From: Phytoactinopolyspora limicola
Lineage (GTDB): Bacteria > Actinomycetota > Actinomycetes > Jiangellales > Jiangellaceae
Length of the DNA: 64,000 nucleotides
Reading direction: 5' to 3'
Assembly: GCF_011320225.1 (NCBI RefSeq)
Contig: NZ_JAAOEN010000005.1
Coordinates: forward strand, 161,515-225,514
Every line of letters begins with the position of its first letter. Position 1 is the stretch's first letter. A program made the position numbers and the translations under genes. This document shows, piece by piece, positions 52,498 through 60,181 of this stretch. The notes beneath the pieces were generated by a model that did no database searches, was not told the DNA's origin, and saw only the letters and a program-made list of their open reading frames with translations.

Positions 52498-53662
52498 TCA
52501 TGCCCGCCACTCCGATCGTCACCGCCGTGATCACGGCGGTGGTCGACCAGCCGAACCAGCCGACCGCGGCCGCCCCGAAAGCGGTCCCGAGGCTCCCGCC
52601 AACGAAATACACCAGCATGTATGCGCTATTGAACCGTGCCGGGGCGGCGGGATCGATGGACAGAACCGTGCTCTGGTTGGCTACTTGCGCAGCGAATAGG
52701 CCAGCGTCGAATAGGGCCAGACAGATGAGGGTCAGTGCAGTGTTCGTCAGCGCGAAGCCCGAGATTGCCGCCGCGAGCCCGGCTAGCGCCAAACCCGCCA
52801 GAATGACGCGCCGAGCACCTATCCGGTCGGTCCACATACCCGCTGCCGGCGTCGCCAGGATGCCCGAGAGGCCAGCCAGGGCGTACATGCCGATCCGCTC
52901 AGGCGAGTACGAAAACGGGGGCTCCGAGAGAGCCACTGCAAGCCCGGCCCACACCGCGCAGAAAGCGAAGAACCACAACGCCCCGCGGATGGCGGCGACC
53001 CGCAGTGTCGAGTAGTGAACGAACAGGCCGGGAAGAGAACGCATAGTGGAGAGGTAGCCGCGTCCGGCTCCGCTGGGTCCGGCCCGGATGATCGATAGGC
53101 AGCCGACAGCAAGGAGCGCACACGCGGCGGCGAACACCAGTAGCATTCCGCGCCAGCCGATCCCGTCAGCCAGCCAGCCTCCAACGATCCGGCCGGCGAG
53201 GATCCCGGCCGAGATCCCAGCGGTGACCACTCCCACGATGGTCGACCGCTGCTGCGGGGGTGCCAGCCGTCCAGCGATTGAGCTAAGACCGGCACCAACC
53301 GCCGAGCACGCACCGACCACGCCGATAACCGAAACCAGCCCCGCGACGTTGCCCGCGGCAGCGGCCAACGTCAACGCGGCCGCAAGAACCCCGAACTGCG
53401 CTGCGAGAACTCGGCCAGGGGAGAACCGATCGACGAGCGGGACAAGGAGACCAAGTCCCACCATGTACCCGATCGGCCCGAACGCCAGCGCGACGCCAAT
53501 GACCGCGATCTGCGAACCCAACGAGTCCGCCACGTCCGCCATAGCCGGCTGGAGCGGATAGATCGTCGACGTCCCTACCGCAGCCGCGAGTGACATGAAC
53601 AGCACCACTGGGCGGCGGAGGTGTGCCGCGGTGGGTCCTTCGGTAACCAGACTGGTACTCAC
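52466..53662 (-). CDS. MFS transporter
   Basis: The 398-residue protein has twelve hydrophobic segments. MFS landmarks include VPLVDRFSPGRVLAAQFGVL between segments 2 and 3, GRIVGGWLADGIGWRGMLLV near the middle and GMWTDRIGARRVILAGLALA in the second half. Substrate unknown; drug or sugar efflux is common in this type. GTG 53662 is the chosen start. It overlaps the oxidoreductase end on the other strand. Confidence 0.88.
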   Translation of the reverse strand: MSTSLVTEGPTAAHLRRPVVLFMSLAAAVGTSTIYPLQPAMADVADSLGSQIAVIGVALAFGPIGYMVGLGLLVPLVDRFSPGRVLAAQFGVLAAALTLAAAAGNVAGLVSVIGVVGACSAVGAGLSSIAGRLAPPQQRSTIVGVVTAGISAGILAGRIVGGWLADGIGWRGMLLVFAAACALLAVGCLSIIRAGPSGAGRGYLSTMRSLPGLFVHYSTLRVAAIRGALWFFAFCAVWAGLAVALSEPPFSYSPERIGMYALAGLSGILATPAAGMWTDRIGARRVILAGLALAGLAAAISGFALTNTALTLICLALFDAGLFAAQVANQSTVLSIDPAAPARFNSAYMLVYFVGGSLGTAFGAAAVGWFGWSTTAVITAVTIGVAGMITVGTPVPPR

Positions 53663-53728
53663 CCGACCGAAACTAGAAGCCGCCGGCCTCCTCCGCTGGC
53701 GGGTTCGAGACGTCACCGTCGGTGTTGA

Positions 53729-54421
53729 CTACCTTGTTGTGAATGCGTCGACGAGTTCGTCGAGTCCGTCGAACTGCCAGTCGAAGGCATCCGAGCCCGT
53801 CGGTGGGTCTCCGACCGGCCGCTGGACGTACGCGGTGCGCATCCCGCTCGCCTGTGCTCCGCGGAGGTCCCACGCGTGGGCGGCCACCATGAGTACACGT
53901 TCGGGTGGGTAGCCGGCGGTGTCGATAGCGAGCTGGTAGACCTCCGGCGCCGGTTTGTATGCCTCGACGGTCTCGGCCGACAAGATCTGGTGCCAGCGAA
54001 GGCCGGCCGTCGTGTTGAGTCGGAGCAGAGTGCTGCGGCTGGCGTTCGAGAGCCCGATGACGGCAAACTGCTGCGCGAGCCGGTTGAGGCCGGCGACGGA
54101 GTCCGGCCAGGCAGGTAGCCGCTCGGCCGCGGTGGCCAGCCGGGCGATGACCACCGGATCGCCGAGCCCGGCGAGGTCGGACACTCGCTCCGCGGCCTCC
54201 CGGTCGATGATCTCGGTGTTGGCGTACGTGCGCTCGCCTTGCCCGATGCGTTGCTGTTCGAGTTCGACGTGCCGCTGCCAGGTGATGAGTAACTCGTCGA
54301 CCGATGCCCCCGTTGACGCTGGTACCGCGTCGGCGATCGCCGTTCGTAGCCCCCTCGGCTCGTCCACCAGAGTGCCGAGAACGTCGAAGACAACAACCTC
54401 GATATCGATGACCCTCGACAT
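53729..54421 (-). CDS. Haloacid dehalogenase type II-like HAD hydrolase
   Basis: The 230-residue protein has HAD motif I as FDVLGTLVDEPRG (nucleophile Asp), motif II in VIGLSNASRST, motif III with the Lys in EAYKPAPEVYQLA and motif IV in MVAAHAWDLRGAQASG. This order and spacing are those of L-2-haloacid dehalogenases, though such genes often act on other substrates. It is divergent from the CGNR regulator gene, and two matching dyads lie in and next to the 39-bp gap, which suggests control by that regulator. Confidence 0.85.
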   Translation of the reverse strand: MSRVIDIEVVVFDVLGTLVDEPRGLRTAIADAVPASTGASVDELLITWQRHVELEQQRIGQGERTYANTEIIDREAAERVSDLAGLGDPVVIARLATAAERLPAWPDSVAGLNRLAQQFAVIGLSNASRSTLLRLNTTAGLRWHQILSAETVEAYKPAPEVYQLAIDTAGYPPERVLMVAAHAWDLRGAQASGMRTAYVQRPVGDPPTGSDAFDWQFDGLDELVDAFTTR

Positions 54422-54444
54422 TTCATGCTCCAGGCTCGGTTCGC

Positions 54445-54505
54445 GTCACCAGTTTAACTGGTGACTACCTTGCCATCGCAGGCCGTCACCGGTCAAGATG
54501 GTGAC
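54445..54505. promoter_or_regulatory. Two 21-bp operators of form GTCACC-N9-GGTGAC
   Basis: The first site (54445-54465) is a perfect palindrome with ten-base arms; the second (54485-54505) keeps the GTCACC and GGTGAC ends with a less symmetric middle. They start 40 bases apart. The first is in the HAD/CGNR divergent gap, and the second ends exactly before GTG 54506, a possible leaderless start of the CGNR gene. The CGNR protein is the likely binder. Confidence 0.6.
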
Positions 54506-55069
54506 GTGGTATTCGTCTTCGTCAGTGGGAATCCAGCCCTCGATCTGGCCAGCACCGTCGGGACTCGTCGAGACAGGCCGGTCGATCTCCTGGCCATACC
54601 CGCAGACCTTGAGCAATGGGTGGCCGAGTGCGACGGGCTTCCAGACCGTGTCGCCGCCGACGCATCGACGTTCGAGTCCGCGTTATCGCTGCGGGAGGCG
54701 ATTTATACGCTGGCCCTCGATCGAGTCCTCGACCGGCCCTTCGATCCGGCCAGTCTTGAGATCATCAACGGTAGGGCGTCCGGACCGATGCTGACGGTTG
54801 AACTCAGCGACACGGGGCTACATACCTCGGGTGATCTGCACATGGTGCTCTCGCACCTGGCCCGAAGTGGTATCGCCGTGCTGGCTGATCGAGGCGCGGT
54901 CTTCAAAGAGTGCGGTCGCGCAGGCTGTACGCGTATCTATCTCGACCGCTCGCGCGGCGCCCGGCGTAACTGGTGCGGGATGGAAGAGTGCGGCAACCGC
55001 GTCAAAGCCGCGGCTTATCGAACTCGTCGGCGAGCCTCGACCACCACCGACGGGTCTCGAGGGACGTGA
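54461..55069 (+). CDS. CGNR zinc finger/ABATE domain transcriptional regulator
   Basis: The 202-residue protein has an N-terminal ABATE domain (FVSGNPALDLASTVGTR) and the C-terminal CGNR zinc finger (CGRAGCTRIYLDRSRGARR, then WCGMEECGNRVKAAA) with four Cys. Such proteins are actinobacterial DNA-binding regulators. GTG 54461 lies in the first dyad, so the GTG at 54506 (VFVFVSG), just after the second dyad, may be the true start; a leaderless transcript would fit. It is divergent from the HAD gene. Confidence 0.85.
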   Translation: MTTLPSQAVTGQDGDVVFVFVSGNPALDLASTVGTRRDRPVDLLAIPADLEQWVAECDGLPDRVAADASTFESALSLREAIYTLALDRVLDRPFDPASLEIINGRASGPMLTVELSDTGLHTSGDLHMVLSHLARSGIAVLADRGAVFKECGRAGCTRIYLDRSRGARRNWCGMEECGNRVKAAAYRTRRRASTTTDGSRGT

Positions 55070-55176
55070 GAAGGGGGCTCCATCGGGGCTCTTCCTGGTC
55101 TTCTTCGACGGATGGCAGCCTCGAAATGAGCGTCATCCGTCATACAAAGCCAGCAAGTGGTGGGCTTGTTGCCCGG

Positions 55177-55563
55177 CTAGGGGCAGCGGGTCGCCAGCAC
55201 GCAGAACTCGTTCCCCTCCGGGTCGGCGAGGACAACCCAGCTCTCATCGCGTTGGCCGACGTCGACACGTCGTGCTCCGAGATCGATCAGCCGACGGACC
55301 TCGTCGTCTTGCTCCCGGTCGGTGGGATTGACGTCGATGTGCAGCCTGTTCTTGACGATCTTGCCCTCGGGGACACGAGCAAAGGTCAACGTTGGTGGTA
55401 CGGGACCGGGGCGGTTCTTGCCTTCAGGCACCGTGGGGGAGCCGATAAAGACAATGTCGTCGGCTTCTTCCTGCACCTCGTAGCCCAGAACCGAGCACCA
55501 GAACCCAGCAAGGCTGCGGGGATCGGCGCAATCGATCGCAAGCTCGGTGAACTTACTGGCCAT
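55177..55563 (-). CDS. VOC-family (glyoxalase/bleomycin-resistance-like) protein
   Basis: The 128-residue protein has one VOC module pair: FTELAIDCADPRSLAGFWCS at the start, RLHIDVNPTDRE in the middle and VVLADPEGNEFCVLA at the end, the usual betaalphabeta repeats. Actinomycetes have many such proteins with unknown substrates. The region between this gene's start and 55798 (234 bases) shows nothing notable. Confidence 0.85.
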   Translation of the reverse strand: MASKFTELAIDCADPRSLAGFWCSVLGYEVQEEADDIVFIGSPTVPEGKNRPGPVPPTLTFARVPEGKIVKNRLHIDVNPTDREQDDEVRRLIDLGARRVDVGQRDESWVVLADPEGNEFCVLATRCP

Positions 55564-55797
55564 AGTGGTAACTCCCAGTCACGTAGCGGTCCGTCAGACC
55601 CACAGACTAGTGTCGCCGCGCCGGAGACCCGCATCTGAATTTCCTTGCCCAGGCGGCACCTCGGATCAGTTACCCGGTGCGGTAAAGAATGTCGCGAAAG
55701 AAATCCGGCAGCGGGTGTCGGATCGGGGGCAGGGTGTTCGTCGCAGAGGTAGGTGGCCGCCATGGAGGTGGCCTCGAACCGTAGGAGATGATCAACG

Positions 55798-56121
55798 ATG
55801 CAGTATCTGGTTTCCGTGATCGACGACACGGCAGGCCTGGCAACCACGGACGAGATGGCGGCGATCGACGTGTTCAACGACCGCCTCCGGTCGGAGGGTT
55901 ATTGGGTCTTCGCCGGTGGCCTCGCCGAGCCCACGTCGGCCACTGTCATCGACAACCGCGGTGCGACGGCGATATTTACCGACGGCCCGTTCGTGGAGGC
56001 GAAAGAGTATCTGGCCGGGTTCTGGATCCTAGAGGCCCCAGATCTCGACGTCGCGCTCGCACTGGCCGCCGATGGGTCGAAGGCGTGCCATCGGAAGGTC
56101 GAGGTGCGGCCGTTCCGGTGA
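55798..56121 (+). CDS. YCII/DGPF-domain protein without adjacent sigma factor
   Basis: The 107-residue protein starts MQYLVSVIDDTAG and has IFTDGPFVEAKEYLAGFWIL, the DGPF motif. The usual ECF42 sigma gene is missing next to it; the nearest one is with the other DGPF gene at 47 kb. It may serve that sigma factor or act alone. A hairpin-forming stretch follows. Confidence 0.85.
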   Translation: MQYLVSVIDDTAGLATTDEMAAIDVFNDRLRSEGYWVFAGGLAEPTSATVIDNRGATAIFTDGPFVEAKEYLAGFWILEAPDLDVALALAADGSKACHRKVEVRPFR

Positions 56122-56159
56122 TCGTGACCAGGTGGGCGACGGTGGAGGGTTTTCGGTGT

Positions 56160-56207
56160 GACGGTGGAGGGTTGTGCTCGCTATAACGAGGAGAACCTGC
56201 CACCGTC
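56160..56207. terminator. Imperfect stem-loop after the DGPF gene
   Basis: The 14-base arms 56160-56173 and 56194-56207 pair at 12 positions, with an inner CTCG/CGAG stem near the loop. An extra copy of the left arm lies at 56138-56151. It may end transcription of the DGPF gene or act in the leader of the methyltransferase gene. Confidence 0.4.
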
Positions 56208-56266
56208 GTCGAACGTAGGCAGAAATCGTTCGCTTCCGCGAGATAGGGGCGCTACGTTCTTGCGAC

Positions 56267-57205
56267 ATGATCTACGAACACCCGCTGGCCTACGTGCTCG
56301 GACTCCACGGCGTCGCACTACTGCGTGCCTACACCGGCGAACACGACCGGGAGTTCGTCGAAGCGCGTATCGCCGAGATACGTCGCCTGCTCGACGACGA
56401 GTCGCTGAAGGCCGCGGGTGTGGCCGTCAGCCGCGTCGACACCGTCGACGGTTACCGGGTGTGGTCGTCGTCGTATGACGAGCCGCGTAACGCGATGTTC
56501 GATTTCGAGGAGCCCACCGTCCGGGAGATCCTGGACACGCTGCCGACCGGCACTGTCCTGGATGCGGCATGTGGCACGGGCAGGTACGCCGAGTACGCCG
56601 TTGAGCTGGGACATCGGGTGCTCGGCGTCGATAGCTCACCGGACATGCTCGAACACGCTCGGCGGCGAGTGTCCGCCGCCGAGTTCCGGCTCGGTGACCT
56701 CCATCGGCTGCCGCTGGCCGATGGCGAGGCCGACATCGTGGTCTGCGCGTTGGCGCTGACCCATGTTCGCGACCTAACCCCGGTGTTAGCCGAGTTCGCC
56801 AGGGTCCTGCGCCCAGGTGGTCACCTCGTACTGTCGGACGTTCACCACGACTCCGTGTTCTTCGGGTCGATCCCACCTGTGCTCGGTCCGAACGGCGAAC
56901 CCGGGCGGCTGCCCGCCTATCGGCACCAGCCTGGTGACTATCTGCGTGCCGCACTCCCGCATGGACTGCAGGTGCGACGCTGCGAGGAACCACGCCTCGA
57001 ACCCAGCCAGGTATCCGTCGACAGGGGAGATGGTGAGCCTGAACCCTGGTCTGCCGTGTCCGTTGAACCGTGGCACCACTGGCCATGGAGCCTCACCCGC
57101 CTAGCTCCTGAGGCGGCCACCGCGGCCCGGGCCGGAACGTCGGCGACGATCATCTGGCATTTCCAGTTGGGGGCAGGTGGGAACAGCGAAGGGTCAGCTA
57201 GCTAA
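56267..57205 (+). CDS. Class I SAM-dependent methyltransferase
   Basis: The 312-residue protein has motif I VLDAACGTGRYAEYA at about residue 100, motif II around VLGVDSSPDMLEHARRR, motif III EADIVVCALALTHV and the LRPGGHLVLSDVH strand, the Methyltransf_11 pattern. About 90 residues before the core form an extra N-terminal helical part. The acceptor is unknown. It converges with an NmrA-type gene, with an eight-base overlap. Confidence 0.88.
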   Translation: MIYEHPLAYVLGLHGVALLRAYTGEHDREFVEARIAEIRRLLDDESLKAAGVAVSRVDTVDGYRVWSSSYDEPRNAMFDFEEPTVREILDTLPTGTVLDAACGTGRYAEYAVELGHRVLGVDSSPDMLEHARRRVSAAEFRLGDLHRLPLADGEADIVVCALALTHVRDLTPVLAEFARVLRPGGHLVLSDVHHDSVFFGSIPPVLGPNGEPGRLPAYRHQPGDYLRAALPHGLQVRRCEEPRLEPSQVSVDRGDGEPEPWSAVSVEPWHHWPWSLTRLAPEAATAARAGTSATIIWHFQLGAGGNSEGSAS

Positions 57206-58061
57206 GCAGGTCCCGGTGATCCTGTGCCCACGACTCGAAGCTGCCCGGGGGCCGGCCGAGAACGCGGGCTACGTCGTCGGTCAGGATCGCGTTGTGTCCA
57301 GCTCGGGCCCAGCCCATCCCGATGAGTGAGGCGTCGACGACGGCGGGGCTCTGGCCGTGCGACAGCATCTGTTCCTTTGCCGATTCGAGGGACAGATCAA
57401 CGGTTGGAATGCTCCGCCCGAGCACCCGTTCTAGTACCGCCGCCTGGTCCGCCACGCTCAGCAGTTCCGGACCGGTCAGCGTGTAGGTGCGCTCGTTGTG
57501 CCCCGGTGACGTCAGCGCCGCAACGGCGACCGCCGCTACGTCGCGGGGGTCGACGATGCCCTGCGTGGCGGTGCCGGTCACGTTGGGGACTGGCTGGCCA
57601 TTGCTGATGGCATCGGTCCACCACAGCACGTTGGACGCGAAGACCGACGGTCGTAGCACGGTCCATGGCATGCCGCTGTCACGTACCGCGTCGTCGGCCT
57701 GCCCATGCCAGACACCGACGGTCGCACCGGTGTCGTCTCGCTCGCCGGTCCCGATGGCCGACAGCCTCACGAGCCTGGTCACGCCCGCTTTCCTCGCGGC
57801 ATCGAGCATGGCCAGGTCCTGCGTGGGCGTTGGTGATGCCGGTACGGTCAGCAAGAACACGCTGTCGACGCCGTCGGCGGCTCGGGCGAGCGATGCTGGA
57901 TCGTCGAAGTCGGCAGTCACGGACTCGACACCCGGTAGGCGCGGCGCTCGAGAGATGTCGCGCATCATGGCTCGGACGGGTTCGTTCTGGGCGGCGAGCA
58001 GGCGGACAACGTGTCGGCCAATGGTGCCCGTTGCACCGGTGACAAGGATCATGTTGGTCAT
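57198..58061 (-). CDS. NmrA-family NAD(P)-binding protein
   Basis: The 287-residue protein starts with ILVTGATGTIGRHVVRLLAA, then has LARAADGVDSVFLLTVPASP and WTVLRPSVFASNVLWW, all typical of NmrA/QOR2-like atypical SDR proteins. It may be a redox sensor or quinone reductase. Start 58061 is chosen over in-frame upstream codons because the Rossmann motif begins there. An AraC gene is divergent 120 bases away and may control it. Confidence 0.87.
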   Translation of the reverse strand: MTNMILVTGATGTIGRHVVRLLAAQNEPVRAMMRDISRAPRLPGVESVTADFDDPASLARAADGVDSVFLLTVPASPTPTQDLAMLDAARKAGVTRLVRLSAIGTGERDDTGATVGVWHGQADDAVRDSGMPWTVLRPSVFASNVLWWTDAISNGQPVPNVTGTATQGIVDPRDVAAVAVAALTSPGHNERTYTLTGPELLSVADQAAVLERVLGRSIPTVDLSLESAKEQMLSHGQSPAVVDASLIGMGWARAGHNAILTDDVARVLGRPPGSFESWAQDHRDLLS

Positions 58062-58181
58062 CGTGCTCTCCGCGGCTACCCACCAGATAGGAAATTTCGG
58101 CGCTCCGTCTCGATCGTCAGCAACGGCGGCGCCGCCGCGGGCTCGGCGGCACGGTCGGAATGTTCGCCGTAGGGTTGGGCT

Positions 58182-58979
58182 GTGCAACTGGAAAACGAGA
58201 TGGTGGTGCCTCGGGCCCTTCGGCCGTGGATCTCGACGATGAGCCTGGCCGCCATCGGTGAGTCCCAGGGCGAACAGCTCGTGGTCGACGAGCCGGATCC
58301 GGCCACCACGCTGACCGTCCGGGTGGACGAGGACGGACGATCCGAGCTGGTGCTCATGGGGCCGCGTACGCAGGCGCTTTACCACTTTGGCCGGCCCGGG
58401 CCGCGGTGCATCAAGATGCGGATCAGGCATGGCCGCGCCAAGAGTTTGGTGAACGGGCCGCTGCACGGAATCGTCGACGGACTGGTGCCCTGGAACGGGG
58501 GCCCGGGTGCGCTTGATGACCCTCAAGCTGGCTGGCTGCGGCGGTTACGCGGGCACGACGGCATGGCCGTCGCCCCGGCGCTGATTCAGCAGCTGGGCGA
58601 AGTACTCAAGGGCCGTATGGCGACCGAGTCAGACGACGACGCGGCTCGACACGATCTCGTCGTCCGGGCGGCGAAGATCCTTGGCGGCGCCGACGCCGAG
58701 TCCATTCAGAACACCGCTGTCCGACTCAATACCAGTGAACGCCATCTGCGCACCGTCTTCGCCGACGTCGTGGGCATGTCGCCGAAGCGGTTCTCCCGCA
58801 TAGATCGCGTCCGCCGGGTGTTGCGGCACATCGGCGAGAAAGACTTGGCACATCTGGCCGTGGAAGCGGGATATTACGACCAGTCTCATATGACGGCGGA
58901 GTTCCGCCGCGTCATGGGGGTGACTCCCGCCGCGTACCTCGCGGGCCGGCTGCCCGCCGCGGCCACGTGTGGCTCGTGA
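58182..58979 (+). CDS. AraC-family transcriptional regulator
   Basis: The 265-residue protein has a C-terminal AraC DNA-binding domain with two helix-turn-helix units: IQNTAVRLNTSERHLRTVFA and DLAHLAVEAGYYDQSHMTAE, followed by FRRVMGVTPAAYLAG. The N-terminal part (about 1-150) is a DUF6597/XylS-type ligand region of a kind often seen in actinobacteria. It starts at GTG 58182 and is divergent from the NmrA gene, so that is the likely target. Confidence 0.87.
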   Translation: MQLENEMVVPRALRPWISTMSLAAIGESQGEQLVVDEPDPATTLTVRVDEDGRSELVLMGPRTQALYHFGRPGPRCIKMRIRHGRAKSLVNGPLHGIVDGLVPWNGGPGALDDPQAGWLRRLRGHDGMAVAPALIQQLGEVLKGRMATESDDDAARHDLVVRAAKILGGADAESIQNTAVRLNTSERHLRTVFADVVGMSPKRFSRIDRVRRVLRHIGEKDLAHLAVEAGYYDQSHMTAEFRRVMGVTPAAYLAGRLPAAATCGS

Positions 58980-59085
58980 GCTGTCGCGCCATTCGCCCGC
59001 GTCCTCCCCTTGTGCGCCGGCCAGAGTCGTGATCTCGTAGCGGGCGCCGCGAGATGTCGGTCGCGATCCGCAGACTTGGTCGTCG

Positions 59086-60069
59086 TCACTTCCAACGGGC
59101 GAGGGCGCGCCGGAGACTACGTTCGTCGCTCAGCCCGCATACGCGCGCGACCTCGGTATATGTGGCCCCCGTTGACAGCATCTCGTGAGCGCGATCGCGG
59201 CGCAGCGCGTCGACCAGAGCCTGGAACGTGGTTCCCGCCTCCGCGAGACGGCGGCGCAGCGTGCGTTCGCTGACATGGAACCTGCTCGCGATGGCCGGCA
59301 TGGTCGGCGCTTCGTCGAGATGTAGGGAGATCGACCGCTCCACCTGTGCGACGAAGCCGTGTATCTCATGCCGCGCTGCTACCTCGTCATCAAGGAGCCT
59401 GCGCATCTTCCGATGACAGAACCGGTCAGCGGTGGGCAGCGGGGTACGCAGGACGTCGGCGGGGATGACGAGCCGGGAGGCAGCACTCTCGTACGTCGCC
59501 GCCGCTCCGAAGAGGTCGAGGAGAACCGCACTGTCGTCGGGTGGCGGGAAAGCGAACTCTGCCTCGATCGGGGCGGGCACGCCGGGAGGGAGGCCAAGGC
59601 CGAGGCTCAGCATCCCGGCGATGCTGGCGAACATCTCTTCGACCACGAAGCGGCTGACGTCTTCGAGTCCAGGTAGCGGCTCGGTGGTGAGAACGAGAGC
59701 GCCCTGATCGTCGTGTGTGTGGAGTTCGGCGAGTGGCCCGGCGAGCGAACGGTAGCGGAGACCGACGCTGACAGCCTGCTCAACATCGTCCGCGGCTACC
59801 ATGGCCAGGCCCAGCACCCCCCACGTCGTCAGCGTCTGTCCGGCACCGATCAGCAGGCCCAGATCGGGGCGTGCGGTGGAAGCCAGCGCGCACCGCAGGA
59901 AGACCCGCGCCTGTCGCACGGTGACCCGCAGCTCAGGCACATCGAGCGATGGACGGGTTATGCCCGCGGCGCTGAGGGCGTCGGCCAGATCCCACCCCGA
60001 CGCGGCGGCGAGGCGATCTGTGATTCGCACAAGCTCGGCATCTGCGGTCGCCGGCTCCATGGTGCTCAT
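59086..60069 (-). CDS. AraC-family regulator with arabinose-binding-type (OruR-like) N-terminal domain
   Basis: The 327-residue protein has an N-terminal Arabinose_bd domain (ARVFLRCALASTARPDLGLL, then TWGVLGLAMVAADDVEQAV) and a C-terminal AraC helix-turn-helix (TMPAIASRFHVSERTLRRRL, then EVARVCGLSDERSLRRALAR). This is the OruR/VirS type. The gene is divergent from the FMO-SDR fusion gene, with a TACCTA dyad between, so it most likely controls that enzyme. Start 60069 is ATG; the open frame runs on to 60411 without coding quality. Confidence 0.88.
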   Translation of the reverse strand: MSTMEPATADAELVRITDRLAAASGWDLADALSAAGITRPSLDVPELRVTVRQARVFLRCALASTARPDLGLLIGAGQTLTTWGVLGLAMVAADDVEQAVSVGLRYRSLAGPLAELHTHDDQGALVLTTEPLPGLEDVSRFVVEEMFASIAGMLSLGLGLPPGVPAPIEAEFAFPPPDDSAVLLDLFGAAATYESAASRLVIPADVLRTPLPTADRFCHRKMRRLLDDEVAARHEIHGFVAQVERSISLHLDEAPTMPAIASRFHVSERTLRRRLAEAGTTFQALVDALRRDRAHEMLSTGATYTEVARVCGLSDERSLRRALARWK

Positions 60070-60140
60070 TCTACCTCTAAGGCGTGGCCGCAAGTGTCCG
60101 GTTCCTGTCCGTTGTGGTCCTCCTCTTGTGCACCCTCGTC

Positions 60141-60158
60141 TACCTAAATTGCTAGGTA
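60141..60158. promoter_or_regulatory. TACCTA-N6-TAGGTA dyad in the AraC/FMO-SDR divergent promoter
   Basis: The six-base arms are perfect. The site lies 24 bases before the FMO-SDR start and is part of a short A/T-richer patch. It may bind the divergent AraC protein, though AraC proteins more often bind direct repeats, so a different repressor is possible (the TetR gene at the right end is one candidate). Confidence 0.4.
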
Positions 60159-60181
60159 ACTGGGGATAAGGAGCATCTTCA

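Noticed and set aside
57679-58357. Small open frames upstream of the NmrA-type and AraC genes
   Set aside because: They are alternative frames of those genes or of their promoter gap; no motif or ribosome-binding site was found.
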